Origin: Candidatus Dormiibacterota bacterium
Lineage (GTDB): Bacteria; Chloroflexota; Dormibacteria; Dormibacterales; Dormibacteraceae
Length of the DNA: 36,764 nucleotides
Reading direction: 5' to 3'
Assembly: GCA_955652675.1 (NCBI GenBank)
Contig: CATPBP010000014.1
Coordinates: 1 to 36,764 of the forward strand
In this document: in pieces, positions 16,196 through 23,540 of the stretch
Layout of the letters: each line of letters begins with the position of its first letter
Position numbering within the stretch: position 1 is the first letter of the stretch
Notes under the pieces: generated by a model
Seen by the model: only the letters and a program-made list of their open reading frames with translations
Told to the model about the DNA's origin: nothing
Databases searched by the model: none
Translations under genes and position numbers: made by a program

Positions 16196-19100
16196 CAGCT
16201 CGGCTCGAAGACGAGGACGCAGGGCAGCTCCGGCTGGGCCAGCCTCAGGAGCTGGTAGCCGATGCCCGACAGGCCCTGGAAGAACCCGGGCGCGTAGTCC
16301 TCGGAACCCACGCCCGGGGCAAGCCGGAAACGGCCTCCGGGCCGCTCTACCAGAGTCCTGCCGGCAAGATCGCGGGCGGCCTCTTCCAGCTCGGGACTGG
16401 CGAGCACCAGGCCGCCGAGGTTCAGAGCTTCGACGCGTCCCAGGGCGCCGCAGCAGACCTGGTCGAAGAGCCCTCGCCCGGCCGCCTTTGTGGTCTGCAT
16501 GGCAGCCGCCAGGTCGGCTCGCACCTGAGCCGAGTCGAGCACCCCGAGGCCGGCCAGGCGGCCTAGCCCGACGCCCGCGGCACCGTGGCACCAGGCGCTG
16601 ATCACGCGCACTGGAGCGGACGCTCCCGGTGGCGACGGTCGCAGGTCGGGCCAGTTGGCCTCGTCCGGGCGGAAGATGGCTGCCTCGTAGGCAATGCCCT
16701 CCTCCGCCGCGGCAAGGAAGTCGGCCCTTTCGGTGACCACCGAGAGTCTGGCCAGGGCGTAGGCGATGCCTGCCGCGCCGTGGGCGAAACCCGCCAGCGG
16801 CTGCTCGCCGTGAGACTTCCAAGCGCGCGGACCGGAGGGCGTCGGAGCGCGGCGGTCGAGCAGATGCTCGCCGCACCAGAGCGCCCTGATCAGGGCCTCT
16901 TCGCTGCCGGTCGCTTCGTGGAGCGAGAGCAGCCCGAGCAGGGCGCCAGCCGCCCCGGCCACCACGTCGAGATCGCGGTCGGCCGCGACGCGGTCCCTCG
17001 TGATCCCGGACGCTGCGGCCTGGGCGGCGCGGACCAGGTCCGGCTCTCTGAGAAGCCGGGCGCACGTGACCAGGCCGTAGACGATCGAGGCGCAGCCGGC
17101 GGCTCCGCCGATGCCGGCTTCCTCCACGACGTTCTCGGGGCACTCGCGGAGCGCGGAGAGGACCGGGCTCAGCGCTCCCAGCGCAAGCTCCCGGAACCTT
17201 GGATCTGCGGTGACCCAGGCGGTCGCGGCGAAAAAGACGGCGACGCCGCACTGCCCACCGTAGAGATCCAGGCCGACCGGCCGCAGCGAGGTGCGGCCGG
17301 TCCGATCGTCGAACCCGAGACCGATCCACGCCAACCCACCGTCAGGCGCCTCGATCGCCAGGCGCTCCAGGCGATCCGCGATCACCAGCGCCTCTTCGGC
17401 GAAGGCGAGGTAGCCAGGGGATCCCGTGCCCTCCTCGCCTGCGTCATCCGGGTCCGCCGGACCTGCGTCATCGGGGCCGGCCGGAACCTCGAGGGCCATC
17501 GGAGCCCGGGCCTCGAGGGCGAGCCGGACCAGGGTGGCCTGCCGCTCCCTATCCGCCTGGTCGAACCCGCGAATCCGCTCCACAGCGTGCTCCAGCGGAG
17601 AGGCGGCGAAGACCTCGGCGGTGACCTCGGCGGTGCCGCCGCGGCCGGTTTCGATGGTCCGGCCCATGGCGGGCACTGAGAAGCGCGGTATGTCACCCTG
17701 CTCCAGGCTGGCCTGCTCCTCGGGGTGAAGCGCCCGGAAGGGGTGGGCCTCCTCTGTCTTCAGAAAGACGCGAGCCGAGCGCTCCAACTCGAGACTAAAG
17801 TCGGCCCCGTCTCTCAGCGCTCCCGCAGCCATTGCGGCGTCGAGGATCCTCTGGTAGACGAGCGTCGGGCGGAAGATGAAGCGGACGCTCGTGTCCTCGA
17901 GCGCCGCGAGGGGCCCGTCTGGCGCCAGCATGAGGTCTCGGCGCTCCTCCAGCAGCCGGTGCATGTCGCGAAAGCCTGCCTCGACCTCAGAGGAGAACTG
18001 CCAGGGAAGCAGAGTCCGCTCGCCCAGCCGAACCGCGTTCACAGGGACCGGCAGATCCTCGAACACGCGGTCCAGGGTCATGGCGTCGGTGTTCACGCGC
18101 TGCCAGCGGGGCGTGAGGATGACGGACTCCCGTTGGTCCACGCCGCCCAGGCCGCTGATGTCGATGCTCCGCCCCTCTCCTGCACCGGTCCAGGCGGGAA
18201 GGAAGTCGGATTCCAGCACCGATTCCTCCATCCAGCGGCGGGCCGCGGTTCGCGCCCCCGCCACCTCGTCTGGGCCGCCGTGGGGCTGCACCCGCGGGTG
18301 GAGCAGGGTCTCGGCGTCGACCAGGACAGGCTGCTCCCCGGCCGCCACCACGTTGTGCTGGTGACAGTCGGTGCTGCCGAGGCCGTAGAAGAGGGCGGTC
18401 AGCATGCCTGCCCGCCGAAAGTAACGGCGGCCGGCGGCCTCGTCGGCCACGCCCTGCTGCTCCACCTGCTTCACCCAGCCGTACCCCGGTCGAGCCAGGA
18501 CTTCGGCAGCCTGCAGCGGGAGGTCGACGCCCTGCTCGTTGATCCACGCGACCAGCTGCGCGTAGCCCCGCTCGAGACCGACGTCGCGCGGCTTGTAGAG
18601 GACTTTGAGACCGGAGGCGAAGGTCAGGCGAAGCACCGAGCGGCCGCCCTCGTGAGGGTCGGACAAGCCGGTCGCGATGGCCTGCACCGAGCCCTGGCCG
18701 GCGCCGCCCGCGAAGGCCGCTTCCAGCTCCGGACGGTCGGTCTCCAGCCGGCGAATGAATTCTGCGGTGGACTCGATCCAGGCCAGGGTGGCCCTGGATG
18801 TCAGGCGGGCGAGCGCCGGGTACTCTTCCAGCAACCCCTCCAGCCCGCCGTCCAGGACTTCTCGGACGAAGGCGCGGTATTCGCTGTCGGTTTCACCGGC
18901 CAGCGCCACCAAGCGACTGAGGCCGGTGCCTGCACCGCCCCGCCGGATGGCGAACTCCATGTAGAGCAGCGGTGCGCAGAGAGCGCTGAGGCGGGTGAGG
19001 AGCGCTCGCTCCAGACCCAGGCGAGCGCCGCTGCCGAGGCCGCCGGTGTTGGGATGGACGAACGCATAGAGGTTCGCGGCGGCCGTCTCCAGGAAGGGTT

Positions 19101-19485
19101 GGAGGACCTCCTGGAAGGGGATGGCAGGCTCGAGCGTCAGCGCGTCATGGGGGTCCCCGTCGCCGGCCGCGGCTGCGGCACGCGCGAGCACCAATTCCAG
19201 CAGTGACGCCCAGGGGGGTGTCGGCTCCGGCTGCGAGGTTGGCTGGCCGAGAGCGCTCAGCGCGCTCTCGGTGGAGAGGCCGTCCCAGGCCAGACGGCGT
19301 TCGAGGATTGACGGCTCGCCGGCGGCCGCGACCTGGCACCATCTGTGCAGCCGTGCCCTGGCGAGCCGGCCGTCGCCGGAGGTCGCGACGACACCTCCCA
19401 GCCGCTCTCGGAGCGTGCTGGCGCGCGTCACGACGCCGGGCAAAAACCCGGACGGGAGGAGTGGCGAGACGATTGTGGTGGACAC
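16195..19485 (-). CDS. lanM: Class II lanthipeptide synthetase LanM, CCG-type
   Basis: A 1096-residue bifunctional enzyme that dehydrates Ser/Thr in the precursor and forms (methyl)lanthionine rings. The N-terminal dehydratase (about 150-720) has the kinase-like active site motif STDCHQHN (D373, H375, N378) and VLVDAETL (D390, E392). The C-terminal LanC-like cyclase (about 735-1090) has the HG motif in GFAHGAAG (H902), SAWCHG (C966) and VCCGALG (C1011, C1012, G1013). In most LanMs the last motif is CHG; a CCG motif, giving three Cys zinc ligands, marks the ProcM-like group known for relaxed substrate use. The start is GTG 19485, with a weak ribosome-binding site. It lies 93 nt after the precursor gene, with a hairpin between, and overlaps the HlyD-like gene. 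Confidence 0.96.
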   Translation of the reverse strand: MSTTIVSPLLPSGFLPGVVTRASTLRERLGGVVATSGDGRLARARLHRWCQVAAAGEPSILERRLAWDGLSTESALSALGQPTSQPEPTPPWASLLELVLARAAAAAGDGDPHDALTLEPAIPFQEVLQPFLETAAANLYAFVHPNTGGLGSGARLGLERALLTRLSALCAPLLYMEFAIRRGGAGTGLSRLVALAGETDSEYRAFVREVLDGGLEGLLEEYPALARLTSRATLAWIESTAEFIRRLETDRPELEAAFAGGAGQGSVQAIATGLSDPHEGGRSVLRLTFASGLKVLYKPRDVGLERGYAQLVAWINEQGVDLPLQAAEVLARPGYGWVKQVEQQGVADEAAGRRYFRRAGMLTALFYGLGSTDCHQHNVVAAGEQPVLVDAETLLHPRVQPHGGPDEVAGARTAARRWMEESVLESDFLPAWTGAGEGRSIDISGLGGVDQRESVILTPRWQRVNTDAMTLDRVFEDLPVPVNAVRLGERTLLPWQFSSEVEAGFRDMHRLLEERRDLMLAPDGPLAALEDTSVRFIFRPTLVYQRILDAAMAAGALRDGADFSLELERSARVFLKTEEAHPFRALHPEEQASLEQGDIPRFSVPAMGRTIETGRGGTAEVTAEVFAASPLEHAVERIRGFDQADRERQATLVRLALEARAPMALEVPAGPDDAGPADPDDAGEEGTGSPGYLAFAEEALVIADRLERLAIEAPDGGLAWIGLGFDDRTGRTSLRPVGLDLYGGQCGVAVFFAATAWVTADPRFRELALGALSPVLSALRECPENVVEEAGIGGAAGCASIVYGLVTCARLLREPDLVRAAQAAASGITRDRVAADRDLDVVAGAAGALLGLLSLHEATGSEEALIRALWCGEHLLDRRAPTPSGPRAWKSHGEQPLAGFAHGAAGIAYALARLSVVTERADFLAAAEEGIAYEAAIFRPDEANWPDLRPSPPGASAPVRVISAWCHGAAGVGLGRLAGLGVLDSAQVRADLAAAMQTTKAAGRGLFDQVCCGALGRVEALNLGGLVLASPELEEAARDLAGRTLVERPGGRFRLAPGVGSEDYAPGFFQGLSGIGYQLLRLAQPELPCVLVFEPS

Positions 19486-19510
19486 AGTGATCTTGTGTTG
19501 GTCAACGGGG

Positions 19511-19549
19511 CCGGCGGCGCTGTAACAGTTGGTTACTGGGCGCCGCCGG
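19511..19549 (-). promoter_or_regulatory. Long stem-loop between precursor gene and lanM
   Basis: Arms CCGGCGGCGC (19511-19520) and GCGCCGCCGG (19540-19549) are perfectly complementary over 10 bp. The loop holds a further GTAAC/GTTAC pairing, so the hairpin is very stable. It lies in the 93-nt gap between the precursor stop and the LanM start. No T-run follows on the transcribed strand, so a partial terminator, an RNA processing site or an mRNA stabiliser is more likely than a full terminator. RiPP operons often use such an element to make more precursor than enzyme. Confidence 0.6.
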
Positions 19550-19578
19550 GCTCCTATTGGTGTGTGTTCGCTAGGCCG

Positions 19579-19872
19579 CTAGCAGCTGCACTGGTTGCTG
19601 CTGCTGGACCAGGTGATCCCGCCGCCGGCGACCGCGCCCACCTCCTCCTCTGAGAGCTCGCGAGAGCCCGTATCCGCGGGAGGCAGCACGAGGTACATGG
19701 TGCCCGGGGTCTCTTCGACGACCTCGATGCGCACCGTACCCGGCAGCGAGACGCCTAGCACCTGCTGCAGCGCCCCATGTGGGTCGGCGATGAGCTGACT
19801 CCGGAAGGACTCGTCCTTCATGGCCCGCTCCACAACCCTGGCTTCCATATCGCTTCGAAAATCCGCAGCCAT
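19579..19872 (-). CDS. NHLP-leader lanthipeptide precursor peptide
   Basis: A 97-residue precursor. Residues 1-84 are a nitrile-hydratase-like (NHLP) leader: AMKDESFRSQLIADPHGAL, then VLGVSLPGTVRIEVVEETPG, TMYLVLPP and the acidic ELSEEEVGAVAGG, which match the family pattern (kA-x-DexFRxqLxaDP, LPxxvxVxVvEeTpxtxyLVLPp, ELsdeEL-x-xVaGG). After the double Gly comes the core GITWSSSSNQCSC, with Thr87, Ser89-92, Ser96 and Cys95/Cys97. ATG 19872 is chosen over an upstream in-frame ATG because AGGAG stands 6-7 nt before it. It is the first gene of the lanthipeptide operon; LanM is expected to dehydrate the core and the C39 exporter to cut at GG. Confidence 0.94.
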   Translation of the reverse strand: MAADFRSDMEARVVERAMKDESFRSQLIADPHGALQQVLGVSLPGTVRIEVVEETPGTMYLVLPPADTGSRELSEEEVGAVAGGGITWSSSSNQCSC

Positions 19873-20196
19873 GTCTACTCCTGAAGTGGATGTGACCCGG
19901 CGGTGTTCGGCCATGCGCCGAGGGCCACCGCTGGCCGCTGGAAAGGCAACCGCAGTGTCAGTGGACGAGGAGTGCCGTTCCTGTTAACCGGATGCGGTAT
20001 TTCGCGAACGATCCGGCGACTGCGGCGAGGTACCCCCTACCCCCGCCCTCCAATGACCCCCACCCCCGGCCCACGGCCGGGTACTCCCCCGACTTCCCGG
20101 TCCGACTTCGCGGGGGAGAGAAGGGAGGACTGATCTTGTATTCAAAACCGGCCCGCAAAGCGGGCCGGTGCTAACCTGCGTCGTCCTCGTCACCGC
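19873..20196. promoter_or_regulatory. Divergent intergenic region between precursor operon and LLM gene
   Basis: This 324-nt stretch without a convincing gene separates the leftward lanthipeptide operon from the rightward LLM oxidoreductase gene and must contain both promoters. I see AGGAG before the precursor ATG, and three palindromes in the right half: CCCGGCC-CAC-GGCCGGG (20065-20081), CTCCCCCG...CGGGGGAG (20084-20118) and a 9-bp perfect hairpin at 20148-20168. No clear -35/-10 pair stands out on either strand. A shared control region would fit co-expression of the LLM enzyme with the peptide cluster, but this is inference. Confidence 0.5.
20148..20168. repeat. Perfect 9-bp hairpin, possible leftward terminator
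   Basis: CCGGCCCGC-AAA-GCGGGCCGG forms a perfect 9-bp stem with a 3-nt loop. Read on the minus strand it is followed by TTTTGAATAC, so it looks like an intrinsic terminator for leftward transcripts. It sits 28 nt before the ATG of the rightward LLM gene, so it could instead be a 5' untranslated hairpin of that gene. It would insulate the peptide operon from leftward read-through. Confidence 0.5.
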
Positions 20197-21447
20197 ATGG
20201 AATTCGGGCTCTTCTCACAACACCACAGGCCTGCTCGGAGCGTCGCCGACGCGTACGAGGAAGACCTGTTCGAGGTGGTCGCCGCCGACCAGCTCGGCTA
20301 TCGCGAGGCGTGGATAAGCGAGCACGCGTTTCCCGCGGAGCTCTTCATCTGCAAGGCCGCGGCCCTAACCCGCAGCATCCGCCTGGGACCGGGCGTCAGG
20401 CCGCTGGCAATCCACCACCCCTTACAGGTCGTGACCGAGGCCAACGCCTGCGACCAGCTCACGCGCGGGCGATACCAGTTCGGTTTCGGGCTGGGTGGGC
20501 AGCTGGGCGGCCCCCGAAAGCTGGAACAGCGGGGGTTGGGCGACGACAGCCAGCGCCGGGCGCGCATGTGGGAGGCGATCGGCTTCATCCGCCAGGCCTG
20601 GGCCTCTGCGGAGCCCTTCGACTTCGAGGGCGCTTTCTGGCAGGGCACCGGGATCACCGTCCAGCCACCCTCGTATCAGTTTCCGCACCCGCCGATCGCC
20701 ATCTCCACGGGCGGCAGCGCCGAGACGCTGGAGGTGGCCGGGAGGGAAGGCTTCGCGCTTCTGCTGGGCCAGAACGACGACGGGAGAAGCGTGGCCGAGA
20801 TGCTCGCGGGCTATTCGGCGGCGGCAGCCGAGGCCGCCAGACTGCGCCCGCGTGATGACGTCCGGCTCTCGCGGCTGGTGTATGTGGCGGAGCGAACCGA
20901 CCAGGCCATCTCGGATCTCCGGTCCGCCGTCGGCCCCCAGCTGGAGAGCGAGCGCGAGCTGGTGCGCCAGCACCTGGAAAGCGCGGCCAGGGAGGGTCAT
21001 GAGCCGGGATCGGACCGTTTCGAACGCGATCCCGTCCTCCGCACGGGCTCCAGGATTCTGGCCGAGCTCGGCGCCGACGACCCCAAGGCGCTGACCCTGG
21101 AGGCGCTGGCCGAGAGCGGGTACTACCTGGTTGGCGACCCCGACACGGTGGCCGGTCACGTCCGCCGGCTGTTCGACGCCACGGGAGGCTTCGGCACCCT
21201 GCTCCTCCTCGCCGGCCGGGACCTGGCCGCGCGCGACGGCCGTCTGCGCTCACTCCGCCTCTTCATGGAGCAGGTCGCTCCGGCGGTCCGGGACCTGAGA
21301 CCGCCGCCCACGACGCCTTTAGCCGGCGCCGGCGTAACGGGCGATGGGTTCCAGGCAGAGGGCGGTGGTCAGCTCTTCGGAACCGAACCAGACGCTGCGC
21401 GGAAGCGGCGGCCGGGGTCCGCTGTAGAACGCGAGCCTCGGCCATGA
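20197..21447 (+). CDS. LLM-class flavin-dependent oxidoreductase (luciferase-like)
   Basis: A 416-residue TIM-barrel protein of the bacterial luciferase-like superfamily. It opens MEFGLFSQHHRP, followed by the barrel strands GYREAWISEHAF, IRLGPGVRPLAIHHPLQVVTEANACDQLTRGR and YQFGFGLGGQ. The mid-barrel substrate region holds PPIAISTGGSAETLEVAGREG. Family members use FMN or F420 and transfer hydride or oxygen. The last approximately 43 residues (after PAVRDLRPPP) are low-complexity and lie antisense to the 3' end of the next gene, a 129-bp convergent overlap. It is divergent from the lanthipeptide operon, so it may be a tailoring enzyme such as a LanJ_C-like dehydroalanine reductase. The cofactor cannot be told by eye. 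Confidence 0.88.
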   Translation: MEFGLFSQHHRPARSVADAYEEDLFEVVAADQLGYREAWISEHAFPAELFICKAAALTRSIRLGPGVRPLAIHHPLQVVTEANACDQLTRGRYQFGFGLGGQLGGPRKLEQRGLGDDSQRRARMWEAIGFIRQAWASAEPFDFEGAFWQGTGITVQPPSYQFPHPPIAISTGGSAETLEVAGREGFALLLGQNDDGRSVAEMLAGYSAAAAEAARLRPRDDVRLSRLVYVAERTDQAISDLRSAVGPQLESERELVRQHLESAAREGHEPGSDRFERDPVLRTGSRILAELGADDPKALTLEALAESGYYLVGDPDTVAGHVRRLFDATGGFGTLLLLAGRDLAARDGRLRSLRLFMEQVAPAVRDLRPPPTTPLAGAGVTGDGFQAEGGGQLFGTEPDAARKRRPGSAVEREPRP

Positions 21448-22278
21448 CCCGTCGCCACACTGGGTGTCGAGGATGTGGTCGACCTGCTCGTCGAGCAGCT
21501 CCACCTCCGCCTCACAGTTCAGAAGGGTCGCGGCGGCGAGGGCGGAGCTCAGCGGATCTCGAGCGCGGGGTCGCGTGGCGCACCGGTCGGAGACCCGGGT
21601 CAGCAGGTGCTCACGGCAGTCCCGCAGCGGCCCCTCGCCGTGGTACGCGGCGCGCGACACCGCATGGTCGAGAGCGAGCGGGTCCGGGTAATACCAGGAG
21701 CCTAGCTCGGACTCGGGTGACTCGATGAGCGAACGCAGGTACTCACAGGCGCGGGCGCTCTCTGGGCGGCCGCCCAGGTACAGGATCACGTTGGCGTTGA
21801 CGACACCGTCCACGTCGTTGTCCTCCTCCGGCGGCCCGACCCAGGTCAGGAACCGCCCCCGGCCGTCCCGGTTGGCGGCGACCAGGGCACTGCAATCGCG
21901 GGCATGCCGGCCGTACCGGGCCAGCGTCCAGGAGGCACAGGAAGTGTCATCGAGATCCGGCGGCAGCAGCGAGCGCTTCGGATTGAGTTTCGTCCAGTAC
22001 CGCCAGAGACCCTGCTCGTCCTGCTCACCGGAGAGAAATCCGAGCGCCCTCTCGATGGTGCCGTCCAAACCCTCCAGGTCTGCCGCGGGCAGCTCGTTCA
22101 GCGCCTGGAGCACAAAAGTGGTCACGAACGGTGTGCTGTCCACCACCGGTTCCAGCACCAGGCGCGGATCCACTGAGAGCACGGTTCGGAATTCGCCAGT
22201 CGGCAGCTGTGCCAACCTCAGGAACTCCGCAGCCCGCCGGCCGGCGGCGCGACACGCCGCGACCCGGGTCGCCTTCAA
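21319..22278 (-). CDS. Alpha-toroid protein with DxDD motif, class II terpene cyclase/prenyltransferase-like
   Basis: A 319-residue alpha/alpha-toroid protein of the prenyltransferase/squalene-cyclase repeat superfamily. Visible features are TPFVTTFVLQALNEL (inner-helix pattern), the acidic motif PPDLDDTSCASWTLARYG with DxDD at residues 108-111, and a QW-like repeat QCGDGSWP near residue 270. DxDDT protonates the prenyl substrate in class II diterpene cyclases and hopene cyclases. The protein is only about half the length of those enzymes, so it may be a single-domain form. The start TTG 22278 is chosen for a GAGGG site 7 nt upstream; upstream in-frame codons would run into the divergent neighbour. 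Substrate and activity are unknown. Confidence 0.78.
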   Translation of the reverse strand: MKATRVAACRAAGRRAAEFLRLAQLPTGEFRTVLSVDPRLVLEPVVDSTPFVTTFVLQALNELPAADLEGLDGTIERALGFLSGEQDEQGLWRYWTKLNPKRSLLPPDLDDTSCASWTLARYGRHARDCSALVAANRDGRGRFLTWVGPPEEDNDVDGVVNANVILYLGGRPESARACEYLRSLIESPESELGSWYYPDPLALDHAVSRAAYHGEGPLRDCREHLLTRVSDRCATRPRARDPLSSALAAATLLNCEAEVELLDEQVDHILDTQCGDGSWPRLAFYSGPRPPLPRSVWFGSEELTTALCLEPIARYAGAG

Positions 22279-22281
22279 TCG

Positions 22282-23505
22282 ATGCCCTCGCAAGCCGGGG
22301 ACATGATAGGCGCCGGCAGGCAGCGATTGGGCGCCGAGTCCACCGTGGGCGACGCCGTACGCGCTACGGCTCCGTTGGGCTACCCGGCCGGCATCTTCTC
22401 GGCTGAAGGCCTGGCCCGCGTCGAGGCGGTCGCCGACCAGCTGCCCGGCAGGCTGACCTCCACCTTCGGCTTCGAGGTCGAGCTTGGGAAGCCGCCCGGC
22501 GGCGCAGATTTCGCCCTGGCTGTGACCGGCCTCCACGGCGGTCGCGAGATGCTTGCCGGCAGCTCGGATTTCGAGTTTCGGCTGGCCTCCTCTGAGCAGC
22601 CGGCCTGGGCTGCCGTGCGCGCGCTCAGCCAGGCCTGGGCGGATCCCCTGTCAGGCCTGGACGCCGAGCTCCACAACCTGGCACTTGAGTTCGACCTCAC
22701 CGAGGGCGTGGAAGGAGTGCCCCCGCCCAACGTCTTCCTGGGAGCCCGCTCTGGGATCTCGGCGGACAGCCCCATGGACCGCCGCCGGGAGGAGAGGAGC
22801 TGGGCCTGGCTCTTCGACGCTGCCCTACCCGTCCTCCGCGGACGACTATCCAGGAGCCAGCGCGACACTCTGGGCCGCTGCTTCCATTCCCTGCCGTCGG
22901 GGTCGCGTGCCTTCCAGATCGGCGTGATGCTCGCTCGCCCGGTAGAGGCGCTGCGGGTGTGCATCCTCGGCCTGAGCTACGACAAGGTCTCCGGGTACCT
23001 CGAGAGCATCGGCTGGCCGGCGGACCCACAGGAGCTGGATGAACAGGTGGCGCCCCTGCTGGAGCGGGCAGAGTCGGTGATCGTCGACATCGACGTCGCC
23101 GACTCTGTAATGCCCTCCATAGGGATCGAATGCTTCCTCGGAGAGGAGAACGCTGGAAGGGGCAACGGAGCGCCGGGGACGGAGGAACATTGGTCGAGGT
23201 TTCTGGAGCCGCTGGTGGAGCATGGGCTCTGCACGCCTGAGCGCCGGCAGGCGCTGCTCGACTGGCCGCTCACAGCTGTCGAGTCTCGCGCCCGCACCTG
23301 GCCGGCACATCTCAGGGACGCCTCGCGGTTTCTGGGGGCGGACCTCGAAAGCTCGCTGGTACGGGCGATGAACCACGTGAAGCTCAGCTGGCGACCGGAC
23401 CGCCCTCTGCAGGCCAAGGCGTACCTCCGCGTCCAGCACCGCTGGCGCCCCGCCGCCAGCCCCATCGGCCGCCCCCTGGTTCCCTCGCCCTTGCGGGGAG
23501 GGTAA
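22282..23505 (+). CDS. Unrecognised conserved-looking protein, about 400 residues
   Basis: A 407-residue soluble protein with no signal peptide or membrane helix. An N-terminal alpha/beta region (about 30-150, with FGFEVELGKPPGG and LHNLALEFDLTEGV) precedes a central segment RAFQIGVMLARPVEALRVCI, the motif VMPSIGIECFLGEE (about 275-288), a helical part LVEHGLCTPERRQALLDWPL and a C-terminal VKLSWRPDRPLQAKAYLRV. Codon use is like the neighbours. The first ATG (22282) lies 3 nt from the divergent toroid gene start; ATG 22303 is an alternative. The last residues (PSPLRGG) are encoded by a dispersed palindrome. I cannot name the family; pairing head-to-head with the toroid gene suggests a shared pathway. 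Confidence 0.75.
   Translation: MPSQAGDMIGAGRQRLGAESTVGDAVRATAPLGYPAGIFSAEGLARVEAVADQLPGRLTSTFGFEVELGKPPGGADFALAVTGLHGGREMLAGSSDFEFRLASSEQPAWAAVRALSQAWADPLSGLDAELHNLALEFDLTEGVEGVPPPNVFLGARSGISADSPMDRRREERSWAWLFDAALPVLRGRLSRSQRDTLGRCFHSLPSGSRAFQIGVMLARPVEALRVCILGLSYDKVSGYLESIGWPADPQELDEQVAPLLERAESVIVDIDVADSVMPSIGIECFLGEENAGRGNGAPGTEEHWSRFLEPLVEHGLCTPERRQALLDWPLTAVESRARTWPAHLRDASRFLGADLESSLVRAMNHVKLSWRPDRPLQAKAYLRVQHRWRPAASPIGRPLVPSPLRGG
23482..23502. repeat. Palindromic element at the 3' end of the unrecognised gene
   Basis: CCCTCGCCC-TTGC-GGGG-AGGG forms a near-perfect stem and includes the last codons of the gene ending at 23505. A sister copy with nearly the same sequence lies at 31385-31404. 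It resembles the intergenic REP-like palindromes whose translation gives a PSPLRGG-type tail. It may also serve as a terminator. Confidence 0.5.
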
Positions 23506-23540
23506 AGGACGGGGCACCGCTCAGACGCGGCCTCGGCCGT

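Noticed and set aside
16196-17329. Long N-terminal extension of the HlyD-like frame
   Set aside because: It overlaps the LanC domain of LanM in another frame and reads as Arg-rich low complexity; ATG 16195 with the ATGA overlap is the proper start.
19873-20196. A second precursor peptide in the divergent region
   Set aside because: Short frames here have no NHLP leader, no double Gly and no Ser/Cys core; only palindromes are seen.
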